Translations under genes and position numbers: made by a program
DNA from: a virus
Strand: one strand, 5' to 3'
Virus record (IMG/VR): IMGVR_UViG_3300021517_000013
Coordinates: 1 to 37,086 of that record
Length of the DNA: 37,086 bases
The notes under the pieces: model-generated
The model's input: only the letters and a program-made list of their open reading frames with translations
Databases searched by the model: none
Told to the model about the DNA's origin: nothing
Shown: positions 1-6,909 of the stretch, piece after piece
Layout of the letters: the number at the start of each line of letters is the position of its first letter
Position numbering within the stretch: the stretch's first letter is position 1

Positions 1-30
1 CATGTCGGAGGCACCCTCGTAGTCGGTCGG
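1..30. repeat. Terminal direct repeat, left copy
   Basis: These 30 bases are identical to the last 30 bases of the window. The minus-strand reading frame that runs off the left end continues in frame at the right end. The repeat is therefore most simply the overlap of a circular or circularly permuted assembly, not a biological terminal repeat. Confidence 0.9.
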
Positions 31-291
31 GCTGTGGTGCAGGAAGTGCCCGAAGGCGTCCTGGCAGTACTGCGCATACTCCCAGGTGTACAGGATGAAG
101 GTGTGCCAGCCGACGTCCACGATCTTGCTCGGGCCGATGCCCTCGGTGTCGTGGTTGGCGGCGTGCATGTAGACGAGCGTCTCGTCCATGATGGCGGTGG
201 CCATCTCGGAGCTGAAGTCGTGCTCACGCATCATCCTGGCGATGATTCGCTGACGAGTGGCCTCGTCGAGCGGGGTAATGGTATGGTTCAC
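1..291 (-). CDS. GC-rich moron gene, N-terminal part (continues at right end)
   Basis: This is the first 97 codons of a 204-aa protein whose remainder is at 36733-37056. The start is GTG at 291, because AAAGGAG lies 8 bases upstream. The N-terminal half contains VDVGWHTFILYTWEYAQYC followed by GHFLHHSPTDYEG. This His/Trp/Cys pattern resembles a small protein family I associate with Streptomyces and other actinobacteria, sometimes named glycine-rich domain-containing. Its function is not known to me. The DNA is conspicuously GC-rich: bases 121-180 have 39 G/C of 60, against 25 of 60 for a typical phage stretch at 2581-2640. Codons end mostly in G or C, unlike every neighbour. It has its own sigma70-type promoter at 333-361. 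Foreign composition plus a private promoter fits a recently acquired moron. Confidence 0.8.
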   Translation of the reverse strand, partial: MNHTITPLDEATRQRIIARMMREHDFSSEMATAIMDETLVYMHAANHDTEGIGPSKIVDVGWHTFILYTWEYAQYCQDAFGHFLHHSPTDYEGASDM

Positions 292-332
292 TGGTATCAC
301 TCCTTTGGTCGTTGGGCTACCAGATGGGGACG

Positions 333-361
333 ATCCTATCACAGCATTTAATAAAAGTCAA
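333..361 (-). promoter_or_regulatory. Sigma70-type promoter of the GC-rich moron
   Basis: On the minus strand TTGACT (356-361) is followed by a 17-base spacer and TAGGAT (333-338). Predicted transcription start is near 326, about 35 bases before the GTG start at 291. It is among the best matches to a -35/-10 consensus in the window and sits right at the switch from AT-rich to GC-rich DNA. Confidence 0.65.
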
Positions 362-384
362 TACCTAAATAAGCATAAGTGGTT

Positions 385-414
385 GGGGGCTAGCACACCA
401 TTGTACTAACCCCC
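385..414 (-). terminator. Hairpin after the lysis operon (no U-tract)
   Basis: GGGGG at 385-389 pairs with CCCCC at 410-414, with TAG/CTA and AC/GT pairs further in, separated by C-A mismatches. It lies just after the last lysis-module gene, which ends at 419, and before the moron promoter. Neither strand has a T-run after it, so it is not a canonical intrinsic terminator. It could slow polymerase or protect an RNA end. Confidence 0.4.
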
Positions 415-418
415 AGGC

Positions 419-610
419 TCACCACGAATCGACCTCACCAGTGTGGAGGCGATCCAGTCGGTCAACCAAGATGGCTCGTTCGGCTTCAAGACCGTTAATA
501 CGATCTGTGGTTTGGATGTGAAACATACGCTCAAGTTCAAGCGATACATCGATACCGTGAAGCTCACGTTCGAGCATTTCGATTTGAGTTTGTCTGGGCA
601 CTTCTCTCAA
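419..610 (-). CDS. Small coiled-coil protein of unknown function
   Basis: 63 aa, nearly all predicted helix, with heptad-like Leu/Ile spacing through IEMLERELHGIDVSLELERM and LEAERAILVDRLDRL. The start is TTG at 610, supported by AAAGGAAGTGA about 9 bases upstream. A GTG three codons in is an alternative. It overlaps the end of the preceding zinc-ribbon gene by 47 bases, which suggests translational coupling. It is the last gene of the lysis module. I do not recognise a family. The coiled coil suggests an oligomeric or adaptor role. Confidence 0.6.
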   Translation of the reverse strand: MREVPRQTQIEMLERELHGIDVSLELERMFHIQTTDRINGLEAERAILVDRLDRLHTGEVDSW

Positions 611-773
611 CTGGCGTCACTTCCTTTGGTTCTTCGTTTGGGTTGTACTTGCGAATCATGCCGCCACGATTAACAATAAAGACCACTCTAACTGCTAGGC
701 AGAAGTGCTCCACTGTTTGCCGTGAGGGACTCAAAAGCAGATGCCCACAGTAGTGGCACTTCTTGATGAGCAT
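564..773 (-). CDS. Small zinc-ribbon-like protein
   Basis: 69 aa. The N-terminus has CHYCG (residues 6-10) and a further Cys in VEHFC, a plausible partial zinc-binding cluster. The C-terminal third is polar and probably disordered (NPNEEPKEVTPVERSAQTN). The start is ATG at 773 with AAAGGGG six bases upstream, overlapping the stop codon of the preceding gene. Function unknown. Its place at the end of the lysis operon suggests late expression, but nothing in the sequence links it directly to lysis. Confidence 0.6.
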   Translation of the reverse strand: MLIKKCHYCGHLLLSPSRQTVEHFCLAVRVVFIVNRGGMIRKYNPNEEPKEVTPVERSAQTNSNRNART

Positions 774-775
774 TG

Positions 776-1039
776 CTACCCCTTTCGGACTGGTATTTTC
801 CGCTTCTTACGAGTCTTGGTAACTCGCTTGGTCTTGACTACCTTCGGACTGACTGTGGCCACAGGCGTTCCCCTTTTTTCAACGAGCCTATCCTTATTAT
901 GCCACTTTTTATTATTGCTGGAGTTATCTAAAAAATCCTCATCAATCTGCTCATCACCGACTGACGATGCAAATAAAATAATAAATTCAACTAGTGCAAC
1001 TGTGCCAGCACCAGCTAAGAACCAGGCCAACTCAACCAT
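776..1039 (-). CDS. Small membrane protein with basic C-tail
   Basis: 87 aa. Residues about 3-26 form one strongly hydrophobic segment (ELAWFLAGAGTVALVEFIIL), followed by an acidic patch and then a highly basic tail rich in Lys and Arg (KTKRVTKTRKKRKIPVRKG). The predicted topology is a single membrane anchor with a cytoplasmic basic tail. It starts 6 bases after the holin stop without a clear ribosome site, so translation is probably coupled. Its position after holin and endolysin suggests an accessory lysis function such as a second holin or spanin-like factor, but this is inference from context. Confidence 0.7.
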   Translation of the reverse strand: MVELAWFLAGAGTVALVEFIILFASSVGDEQIDEDFLDNSSNNKKWHNKDRLVEKRGTPVATVSPKVVKTKRVTKTRKKRKIPVRKG

Positions 1040-1045
1040 ACAAGG

Positions 1046-1228
1046 TTATTGAGTCTTGGAAATACCGGCTCGTAACGTAGCCAGGCCCAAAGCACCAAGC
1101 ACAAGGTTCACATACTCGACATGCTCCACTTGCAAGTAACCGAGCTGTACTAAAGTGTTGAACAAAATGGCAACTGCTACGACTATGTAGGTTTTCTTAC
1201 CACTTAAGAAGTCCATAACTTTGTTCAC
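1046..1228 (-). CDS. Holin
   Basis: 60 aa with two hydrophobic segments at about residues 12-31 (TYIVVAVAILFNTLVQLGYL) and 38-55, separated by a short turn. The N-terminus is short and charged (MNKVMDFLSGKK), and the layout FLxGKKTYIV matches small phage holins. Start is GTG at 1228 behind AAGGAAGGT. The gene lies 1 base after the endolysin stop. The protein is expected to oligomerise in the cytoplasmic membrane and time release of the amidase encoded immediately upstream. Size, topology and context all support the assignment; the exact holin family is not certain. Confidence 0.82.
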   Translation of the reverse strand: MNKVMDFLSGKKTYIVVAVAILFNTLVQLGYLQVEHVEYVNLVLGALGLATLRAGISKTQ

Positions 1229-1229
1229 G

Positions 1230-2282
1230 CTATACCTTCCTTTTCTTAATTAAGGCTTCAAATAGCCTCTTAATAAAGTCTAGCACTTTTTGTAACCATG
1301 TGAGTTTTGGAGCATTTGGCACATTGTCTTGGTCGTCGGTTGGATTTTCAACCGGTGGTGGTGGCGGGGCTGGCGATGGTGTAGTGTCGGGTGGAATTGG
1401 TGTTGGTGATGGTTCAACCAGGCGCAAATCCTTTTCAGGAATGCCGTTTGGTACATTCTTACTCTTAGAATAAACAGTTCTTAACCAAGTCTCATTATCC
1501 TTTTTAATTCGATCCACTATGTCAAATTGGGTACCTGGTGGGTAATCAGCGATCTTTTCGCCCGTTAGAACGTTATCTAGGTGGGTATTAACCATCGCAA
1601 AGTATTTGGCAGGGATTACCTCTTCATAAGTAATAGATGGCTTAGGCGGCTCCTGTGGTGGTTTAGGAGGCTCTGGTACTGGTGCAGGTGGCGGTGGAGT
1701 TGGTTGCGGTTGGTATTGTGGCCAGTCGTAAACGGCCTCGGCAGGGATACCGACATTACCACCGGTATTACGATAATCATTTACAAATGGCACTAGGGTC
1801 TCGCCGCAACAGGCAGTCGGGCTAAAGTACCGGTGTGGATAAACGTCATTCTGATCTGCTGGGAACTGTGGATTTTGTGTGCATAACCAGTCTAGTAATT
1901 GTTTTAAAGCTTCGTATTGTTCACGAGTTGGTGGTTGGTTATAGGGCGGATGGAAGTAACCGTCTAAACAAACGGCTACAGTGGTGTAGTTAGCTTGCCC
2001 ACCAACATGGTATAAAAATACATCAAACGGTCTAATCCAAAAGATTTCACCAACATTATCTATTTTGAAATGGTACTGAAGTCCGGGGCCAAGCCGGTTA
2101 TAGTGTTCGTTGGCTTCTTGTCGGTAACGGGCTACACTATCATAGTCATGTGGTCTTATAGCTGCATCGTGATGGATTGCTATTTGAGTAATAACACTTT
2201 GATTGCGGCCATGGCCTGGCCAACCGGGGTTAAGGTAAGCGTCACCCCTTAAATCTCGGATCGCACCTATATAGTCTTTCAT
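1230..2282 (-). CDS. Endolysin: N-acetylmuramoyl-L-alanine amidase with SH3-like domain
   Basis: 350 aa. Residues 1-170 are an Amidase_2/PGRP zinc amidase, which cleaves the lactyl-amide bond between MurNAc and L-Ala. Likely zinc ligands are H37 or H38 (IAIHHDA), H150 (YPHRYF) and C158 (TACCGE, equivalent to TxCPG); H92 (YHVGG) is also conserved in type. A Pro-rich linker (about 185-215) leads to an SH3-like wall-binding region (about 220-290) with DNVLTGEKIADYPPGTQF and a Trp in ETWLRTVY. A second Pro-rich spacer precedes a cationic amphipathic C-terminal helix ending KKRKV. No signal peptide is seen, so release should be holin-dependent. The start is ATG at 2282 behind AAGGAGGT and overlaps the upstream gene by 4 bases. 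Confidence 0.93.
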   Translation of the reverse strand: MKDYIGAIRDLRGDAYLNPGWPGHGRNQSVITQIAIHHDAAIRPHDYDSVARYRQEANEHYNRLGPGLQYHFKIDNVGEIFWIRPFDVFLYHVGGQANYTTVAVCLDGYFHPPYNQPPTREQYEALKQLLDWLCTQNPQFPADQNDVYPHRYFSPTACCGETLVPFVNDYRNTGGNVGIPAEAVYDWPQYQPQPTPPPPAPVPEPPKPPQEPPKPSITYEEVIPAKYFAMVNTHLDNVLTGEKIADYPPGTQFDIVDRIKKDNETWLRTVYSKSKNVPNGIPEKDLRLVEPSPTPIPPDTTPSPAPPPPPVENPTDDQDNVPNAPKLTWLQKVLDFIKRLFEALIKKRKV

Positions 2283-2650
2283 TCTACCTCCTTAGATTTA
2301 ACATGTTGATGTTCGACAGTTTGTTCCTTTATTTGTTGTTTGTCGATGTGGTCAATAATCTCAGACACAGCACTATTAGCAATCCGCTCCCCATCTTTTT
2401 TGCTTTGCATCACTAATTCGGCTAAATGGCCGTTACGTTCTTTGGCTTCGTCAGCGGCACGCTGGCTGGCATCGGCTACCCGGCCAGTTGCACCAGCCAT
2501 GTCTTTGATAGCCTTAGATAGTTCCTTGCGTTCAGAACGGTCAGACTCACGGTCTTTAGACGCTTGGGTAAGTAAAACCTTAGTAATAGCCCAAAAACTT
2601 GCCACTAAAGCGGCAAAGGTACCTAATACGGCTGTTATGTCTATACTCAT
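2279..2650 (-). CDS. Membrane-anchored coiled-coil protein (lysis accessory)
   Basis: 123 aa. One N-terminal hydrophobic segment at about residues 7-29 (AVLGTFAALVASFWAITKVL) is followed by a long charged helical region with alanine-rich heptads (KAIKDMAGATGRVADASQRA). This anchor-plus-coiled-coil layout resembles XhlA/hemolysin-type or DUF2746-like lysis partners. It overlaps the endolysin start by ATGA. There is no strong ribosome site. TGTTACGAT, an extended -10-like sequence, lies 7 bases before the ATG, so the lysis operon may begin here with a very short leader. A second holin is the alternative. Confidence 0.65.
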   Translation of the reverse strand: MSIDITAVLGTFAALVASFWAITKVLLTQASKDRESDRSERKELSKAIKDMAGATGRVADASQRAADEAKERNGHLAELVMQSKKDGERIANSAVSEIIDHIDKQQIKEQTVEHQHVKSKEVE

Positions 2651-2688
2651 GTCTTCTATCGTAACAAAAGAATTTAGATCGTGTCTTA

Positions 2689-3627
2689 TTAGCGTATGAG
2701 TTCAGCCATTATAAAGGCCGGGCTGGTAGCGGCTGCATACAATGTATGAGAACTAGCAGATGAGTTTTGCATTGAAAATAGGTAGGTATGGCTACCCGTT
2801 GATAGGATTAGTGGCGAGCTTTGGAAGTAACAACCCACTTTATAACCCGAAACAGGTTCTTGGACTTCGAAGTATTCAAGTACAGTAGTTGATTCACGGA
2901 TGGCTACTGTGATAGTAGTAGCGGCTGCACCGGCGGTACCCATTGACGCTCCTTTAAGAGTAAACCTAACTCCTACGCCGCCAGCAATAGTAGGGGGTAC
3001 GATAATAGGCATTGAAAGTCCAGTCACATTTGCATAAGTTGAAGCACCAGGAGTAGCAGTATAGTTTGCTGTAATTTGCCTAAAGCCTAACATCGTACGT
3101 CTAGGATCAGTATTGGCGATTAAGTTACCAAGGCTATCGGTTGTCTGATAAGGAATTGAGCTAGCAATCGGTAGTACCTTAGTGCCCTGACCTTGGTTAA
3201 TTGAAGCGGCAGTTGATGTAATAGATGCTCCGGCTACCACAATACCAAGTCGTAAACTATTAGCGGCTAAGGCAGGGGAAGCGGCATTATTAGCTACTGG
3301 AGTATAAACTATGGTAGCTGTACCGTCTCCAGCCTTAAGTAAATCAACATAAGTATCGGAGTTAGCATTACAGATTCTATTTACAACTGTCCCAAAAGTT
3401 AGATAAGAGCCACCGATCACTACTGTGCCTGCTGAAATGTCGATGCTTAATGAACCGTTTTTGGTAATGATGCCACCAGTCTGGACATAATCAAATAATG
3501 CACCGCTTCTAAAACTACTAAGCGAATTAGCTGTAGTATCATTAGTTCCGTCAGCCAAACCTTCCATGTTAGCATTTACTTGAGCCGATTGAATTATTTG
3601 ACCTGGTGTGAATTCTGTTAGTGCCAC
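2689..3627 (-). CDS. Tail fiber / receptor-binding-type structural protein
   Basis: 312 aa, low in charged residues and rich in Ser, Thr, Ala and Gly. The N-terminus is of a kind common to phage fibers (EFTPGQIIQSAQVNANMEGL). A middle part reads SGTVVIGGSYLTFG-like beta strands, and a C-terminal jelly-roll-like region contains TTITVAIRESTTVLEYFEV. It lies directly downstream of the tail hub, where receptor-binding proteins usually sit, and directly upstream of lysis genes. Start is GTG at 3627 behind CGGAGG. No enzymatic motif is seen. A role in host attachment is inferred from position and composition. Confidence 0.65.
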   Translation of the reverse strand: MALTEFTPGQIIQSAQVNANMEGLADGTNDTTANSLSSFRSGALFDYVQTGGIITKNGSLSIDISAGTVVIGGSYLTFGTVVNRICNANSDTYVDLLKAGDGTATIVYTPVANNAASPALAANSLRLGIVVAGASITSTAASINQGQGTKVLPIASSIPYQTTDSLGNLIANTDPRRTMLGFRQITANYTATPGASTYANVTGLSMPIIVPPTIAGGVGVRFTLKGASMGTAGAAATTITVAIRESTTVLEYFEVQEPVSGYKVGCYFQSSPLILSTGSHTYLFSMQNSSASSHTLYAAATSPAFIMAELIR

Positions 3628-3628
3628 T

Positions 3629-6103
3629 TTAAACCTCCGTTGGCGTTTCCGCTGTATTTATTGTATCAATGTTATCGCTCCTACGCTTATTGTCTCGAAT
3701 TGAAGCGTTCACATCGGCCGGTATAGAATCAGCCTCGATCCTTATATAATCAACCTCATAAGCAATTCGTCCGACTTGAAAGTACATCGAACCTAGTTCG
3801 TTAAAGTTATAATCCCAAAACGAACCATCCCAGCTAGCAGCATCCCACAACGTGCCTTCTTCGTCGCCAAGATCACGAATCCTTATTAATTGTCCGACCT
3901 TAATCTCATCGATTGGATAGCCCTTCAAACCATTTAATCCATTATCTGGCCTTCGATTAGAATAAACTACCATGTTAATTCTAACATGTGGATAACTTTG
4001 TCTAGTCAAGTAGTAATTGGCTATGCGATCGGCGGTCGAGTCTAGGGTTACACGGTTATCAACTATCATTTTCGGACTATAGCCGTAAGTGTCAATTGAA
4101 TCTTGATTGGTGTATTTACGATACAATGTCTCGCCAGAAGACTGCTCACCACCGACAAAAAACACCGTATTAATAATGTCATCTGAAACGACTTCAGCCT
4201 CCAAACTATCAATATGGGTACCTAAGTAGAGCTCATGTTCAGCATCATCAGCCGCATCCAAAAGCTCAATTGTACTGTCAGTAATGTTATAAACCAAGTA
4301 GAAGGTTTCAGGGCAAACTTCGATAATCTTCTGGATTACTGAAGCTAGGCTTTGGTTGTTAAAGCTTAGAGTAGTTTCAACGCCTGTGGGCGTAATCTTA
4401 TGTGGTTTGTACCATACACTACCTCCTTCTTGATTGTAACCATCCAAGATGGCCTTTAGCATTAGGGCTGGATCCATGTCCACAAAAGTAGTCTGATAGA
4501 CATTCCCCTTAACATAAACCGTGCCGGCCGGGCTATATGGTGAAGCAGCTATGGGGGTACTACCAATCGGGTCAATGAAAAAATCGTCTTCATACGAATT
4601 CGGATTGACCAAGAACCCATCCATAGTAGCGTCTTGCAGGGTGAAACTAAATCGCCACCACTTATAAGTTCCAATTGCGTCTGCATCAAGTGAGAAATTA
4701 TAGGAAGTTCTATAAAAGATGTCCATGTGCGGTATTGTGTCGCCAGTTTGGTCAGTTGAAATTTTATAAGACACTGATGGCTGATCGTATAATGTGGCGG
4801 TTGAAGGATCACTCACCGAACCATTGTCGTTGTAAATAGCCACCGCTAGACTAAAATCTGTGTCGGCAGGTACTACACTTGCATCAACTTTGGCATAGCC
4901 CCTAAATGAGTCAATAATGTATTCTTTATCCACATAAAACCTAAACCAGAATTGGCCATTACCTCCAGTTGCTCCACCAGTGAAACCAATTGAGACTGCA
5001 TCATTAGACAGTGGGAAATCCCACTTTGGAACAGCCCCGTAAATAGATGCTAAGTATTTAGCGAACTCATTGCCCCTTGAGAGTAAGGTAATAATCATTT
5101 TCTTATCATCCCCGTAAACATGTCTAACTCTGGTGATGGTACCATCAAAGAAAAGCTTTTTGTTGTCGTCGTTAGTATCACGTCTATAGATTTGGACTGT
5201 ATTACCGATCTGGGCTAGCTCACTATCTGGGTTCGGTAGTTCTCCAAGCTCCAAGTTAATAGCAACCCCGGCTGATGATTTTTCTAACGTAAACGTTGGT
5301 TTACTTACAACAGTACTTAAAGAACCAAGTATGTTGGTATCTTGGTCTAAAACCTTATAATCAAAGTATGTTTGGGTTGGTATAAATTCCGAACTGTTTT
5401 CTGTTTTAGGTTTCAAGTAAACGCCGAAGAAACCGACTGAACCATCAGCTTTACCAATAGATACCCCTTGCTCCTCACTAGTTGGAAAGTAGTTGTTATA
5501 CATCGCTTCAACAACCCATAAGAGTCGAACATAAGGTGTACGATTACCGTCAATAATGTCTTGAATTATAGTGGCGAATTCTGGTGTGATAGCAAGATTG
5601 TTAAACAGATCCTCATAATCCATAGTCGATGAGTTGAATGTTTGGCCGGTAATGTTAATCATGTTCTGGCTGTGCATTTTAATCATTATCGGATAATCTT
5701 CTGGATTACTATCTAGCAACGCCGGGTCAATCCAGTGGCTTGTTGTGGTAGCGGCACTAGTCTGGTCAGGATGTAATAACGCATAAAAGTGGAATTCCCC
5801 TGGTGGTGTGTATTGGTACTCAGTATTCTCAGTTGTATTAAGACAAGTCCTTGTTCGGTAAAACAGGTTATAGACTTCTGGCGTATCAATACTTAAGCTT
5901 TGCAAAGCCGACATGTTAAATAACTCGATAGACTCATCAACTATAAATGAGCTAGAAGTTGCGTTACGGGTAAAACCTGGGGTAATACTGGTATGGGGTA
6001 GGGATAATGCACCCGTGGTATAAGTCCGACGAATTGTTTGTACAGTTGATGTTAATAACTGTAAAGTCACCCCTTCCTTCCAGGCAGTTGATGACCTAAG
6101 CAC
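3629..6103 (-). CDS. Tail hub / tail-associated (Tal-like) protein with inserted domain
   Basis: 824 aa. About residues 260-360 have the look of a baseplate-hub ring (LAQIGNTVQIYRRD, FFDGTITRV, MIITLLSRGNEFAKYL), and a matching second half near the C-terminus has IKVGQLIRIRDLG and FQVGRIAYEVDYIRIEAD. Between them, about 375-545, is a beta-rich insert resembling a carbohydrate-binding module (FWFRFYVDKEYIIDSFRGY, KWWRFSF). A WD-repeat stretch (LWDAASWDGSFWDYNF) sits near residue 755. No protease or muramidase motif is obvious. The start is GTG at 6103, overlapping the Dit stop by one base, with AAGAGGT upstream. It should cap the tail tube below Dit. Confidence 0.75.
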   Translation of the reverse strand: MLRSSTAWKEGVTLQLLTSTVQTIRRTYTTGALSLPHTSITPGFTRNATSSSFIVDESIELFNMSALQSLSIDTPEVYNLFYRTRTCLNTTENTEYQYTPPGEFHFYALLHPDQTSAATTTSHWIDPALLDSNPEDYPIMIKMHSQNMINITGQTFNSSTMDYEDLFNNLAITPEFATIIQDIIDGNRTPYVRLLWVVEAMYNNYFPTSEEQGVSIGKADGSVGFFGVYLKPKTENSSEFIPTQTYFDYKVLDQDTNILGSLSTVVSKPTFTLEKSSAGVAINLELGELPNPDSELAQIGNTVQIYRRDTNDDNKKLFFDGTITRVRHVYGDDKKMIITLLSRGNEFAKYLASIYGAVPKWDFPLSNDAVSIGFTGGATGGNGQFWFRFYVDKEYIIDSFRGYAKVDASVVPADTDFSLAVAIYNDNGSVSDPSTATLYDQPSVSYKISTDQTGDTIPHMDIFYRTSYNFSLDADAIGTYKWWRFSFTLQDATMDGFLVNPNSYEDDFFIDPIGSTPIAASPYSPAGTVYVKGNVYQTTFVDMDPALMLKAILDGYNQEGGSVWYKPHKITPTGVETTLSFNNQSLASVIQKIIEVCPETFYLVYNITDSTIELLDAADDAEHELYLGTHIDSLEAEVVSDDIINTVFFVGGEQSSGETLYRKYTNQDSIDTYGYSPKMIVDNRVTLDSTADRIANYYLTRQSYPHVRINMVVYSNRRPDNGLNGLKGYPIDEIKVGQLIRIRDLGDEEGTLWDAASWDGSFWDYNFNELGSMYFQVGRIAYEVDYIRIEADSIPADVNASIRDNKRRSDNIDTINTAETPTEV

Positions 6104-6909
6104 TACAAGTACCTCTTATAGTAAGTAAGCCTTGGGTTATTCAAATCAGTAAAGTCTGAAGCTGCACCGGCGGTGTCGTAACCTTCAAAGCGGATTGTCT
6201 GGCTACCAATCTCGAATTCAGGAAACACACCAAAGTAATCAAGGGCTACGCCCTGCATCTTAACAGTCTTATTAAGACAGTCAACTACAATGGTTTTGCC
6301 AGTGTCACCAGTCCAGTCTTTTTGAATCCATAAGCTTTCAAGGTAGGCTGATGTGGCAGTACTATAACGGCCAATTACCAATCGTCTAGTAGCCGATGAC
6401 GGTGAACTAAGCGTTACTTGAATAACTGGTTTGGCGTTGTAGGTACCAGCTACCGTAATAGTCCAATTACTTGGCAAGCTAGTTATGTTACTAGTGGTCT
6501 CAAGAACATAGTTAGGATCGTAGCCAAATGGGTCAGCACAGACAAAAGTAATAACAAAAGTTGTCGAACTACCTTCTGATTCACTGAATGTGACATCTGA
6601 AACCGTACCAGTGTAAATCCTAGTGGCTCCTGACTGTATAAAACGTAATGTCTTTTCAATTGGAGCTAGGTATTGCATCAATGTATCTCTAGCGATTTCC
6701 ATCTCATCCACTGTGTCACCTTCCAAGTAACCTTCTACAACTATGGTTTTGTCTTTGTATTCAGCGGCCGTAGTTTTCGAGCCATCACTATTGGACAAGT
6801 TAAGAGTTGAAAGGTTCCGGCGGGGTGAATTATATGGAGTAATACGAGTAATCACACAATCAGTAATTGTGCTTAAATCAACGCTATTAAATAGAATTGA
6901 TCGGCTCAC
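6103..6909 (-). CDS. Distal tail protein (Dit-like)
   Basis: 268 aa. The N-terminal part fits the Sipho_tail/Dit family: LFNSVDLSTITDCVITRITP, a ring domain, then VEGYLEGDTVDEMEIARDTL and the FVCADPFGYDPNY motif where the family passes to its second domain. The C-terminal galectin-like part (about 145-268) carries beta strands with FEIGSQTIRFEGYD. It lies between the tape measure gene (4-base overlap) and the hub gene, the standard siphovirus order. The protein should form the hexameric ring joining the tail tube to the hub. Confidence 0.85.
   Translation of the reverse strand: MSRSILFNSVDLSTITDCVITRITPYNSPRRNLSTLNLSNSDGSKTTAAEYKDKTIVVEGYLEGDTVDEMEIARDTLMQYLAPIEKTLRFIQSGATRIYTGTVSDVTFSESEGSSTTFVITFVCADPFGYDPNYVLETTSNITSLPSNWTITVAGTYNAKPVIQVTLSSPSSATRRLVIGRYSTATSAYLESLWIQKDWTGDTGKTIVVDCLNKTVKMQGVALDYFGVFPEFEIGSQTIRFEGYDTAGAASDFTDLNNPRLTYYKRYL

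Noticed and set aside
711-729. Second copy of CCGTGAGGG
   Set aside because: It also occurs near 720 inside the zinc-ribbon gene. A 9-base match across a 37-kb genome is expected by chance, so no link to the control region is claimed.
1581-2252. Plus-strand frames across the lysis genes
   Set aside because: They are antisense shadows of the amidase gene with no ribosome sites and improbable composition.
4549-4812. Minus-strand 87-codon frame in the tail hub gene
   Set aside because: Fully inside the hub gene in another frame; no start signal.
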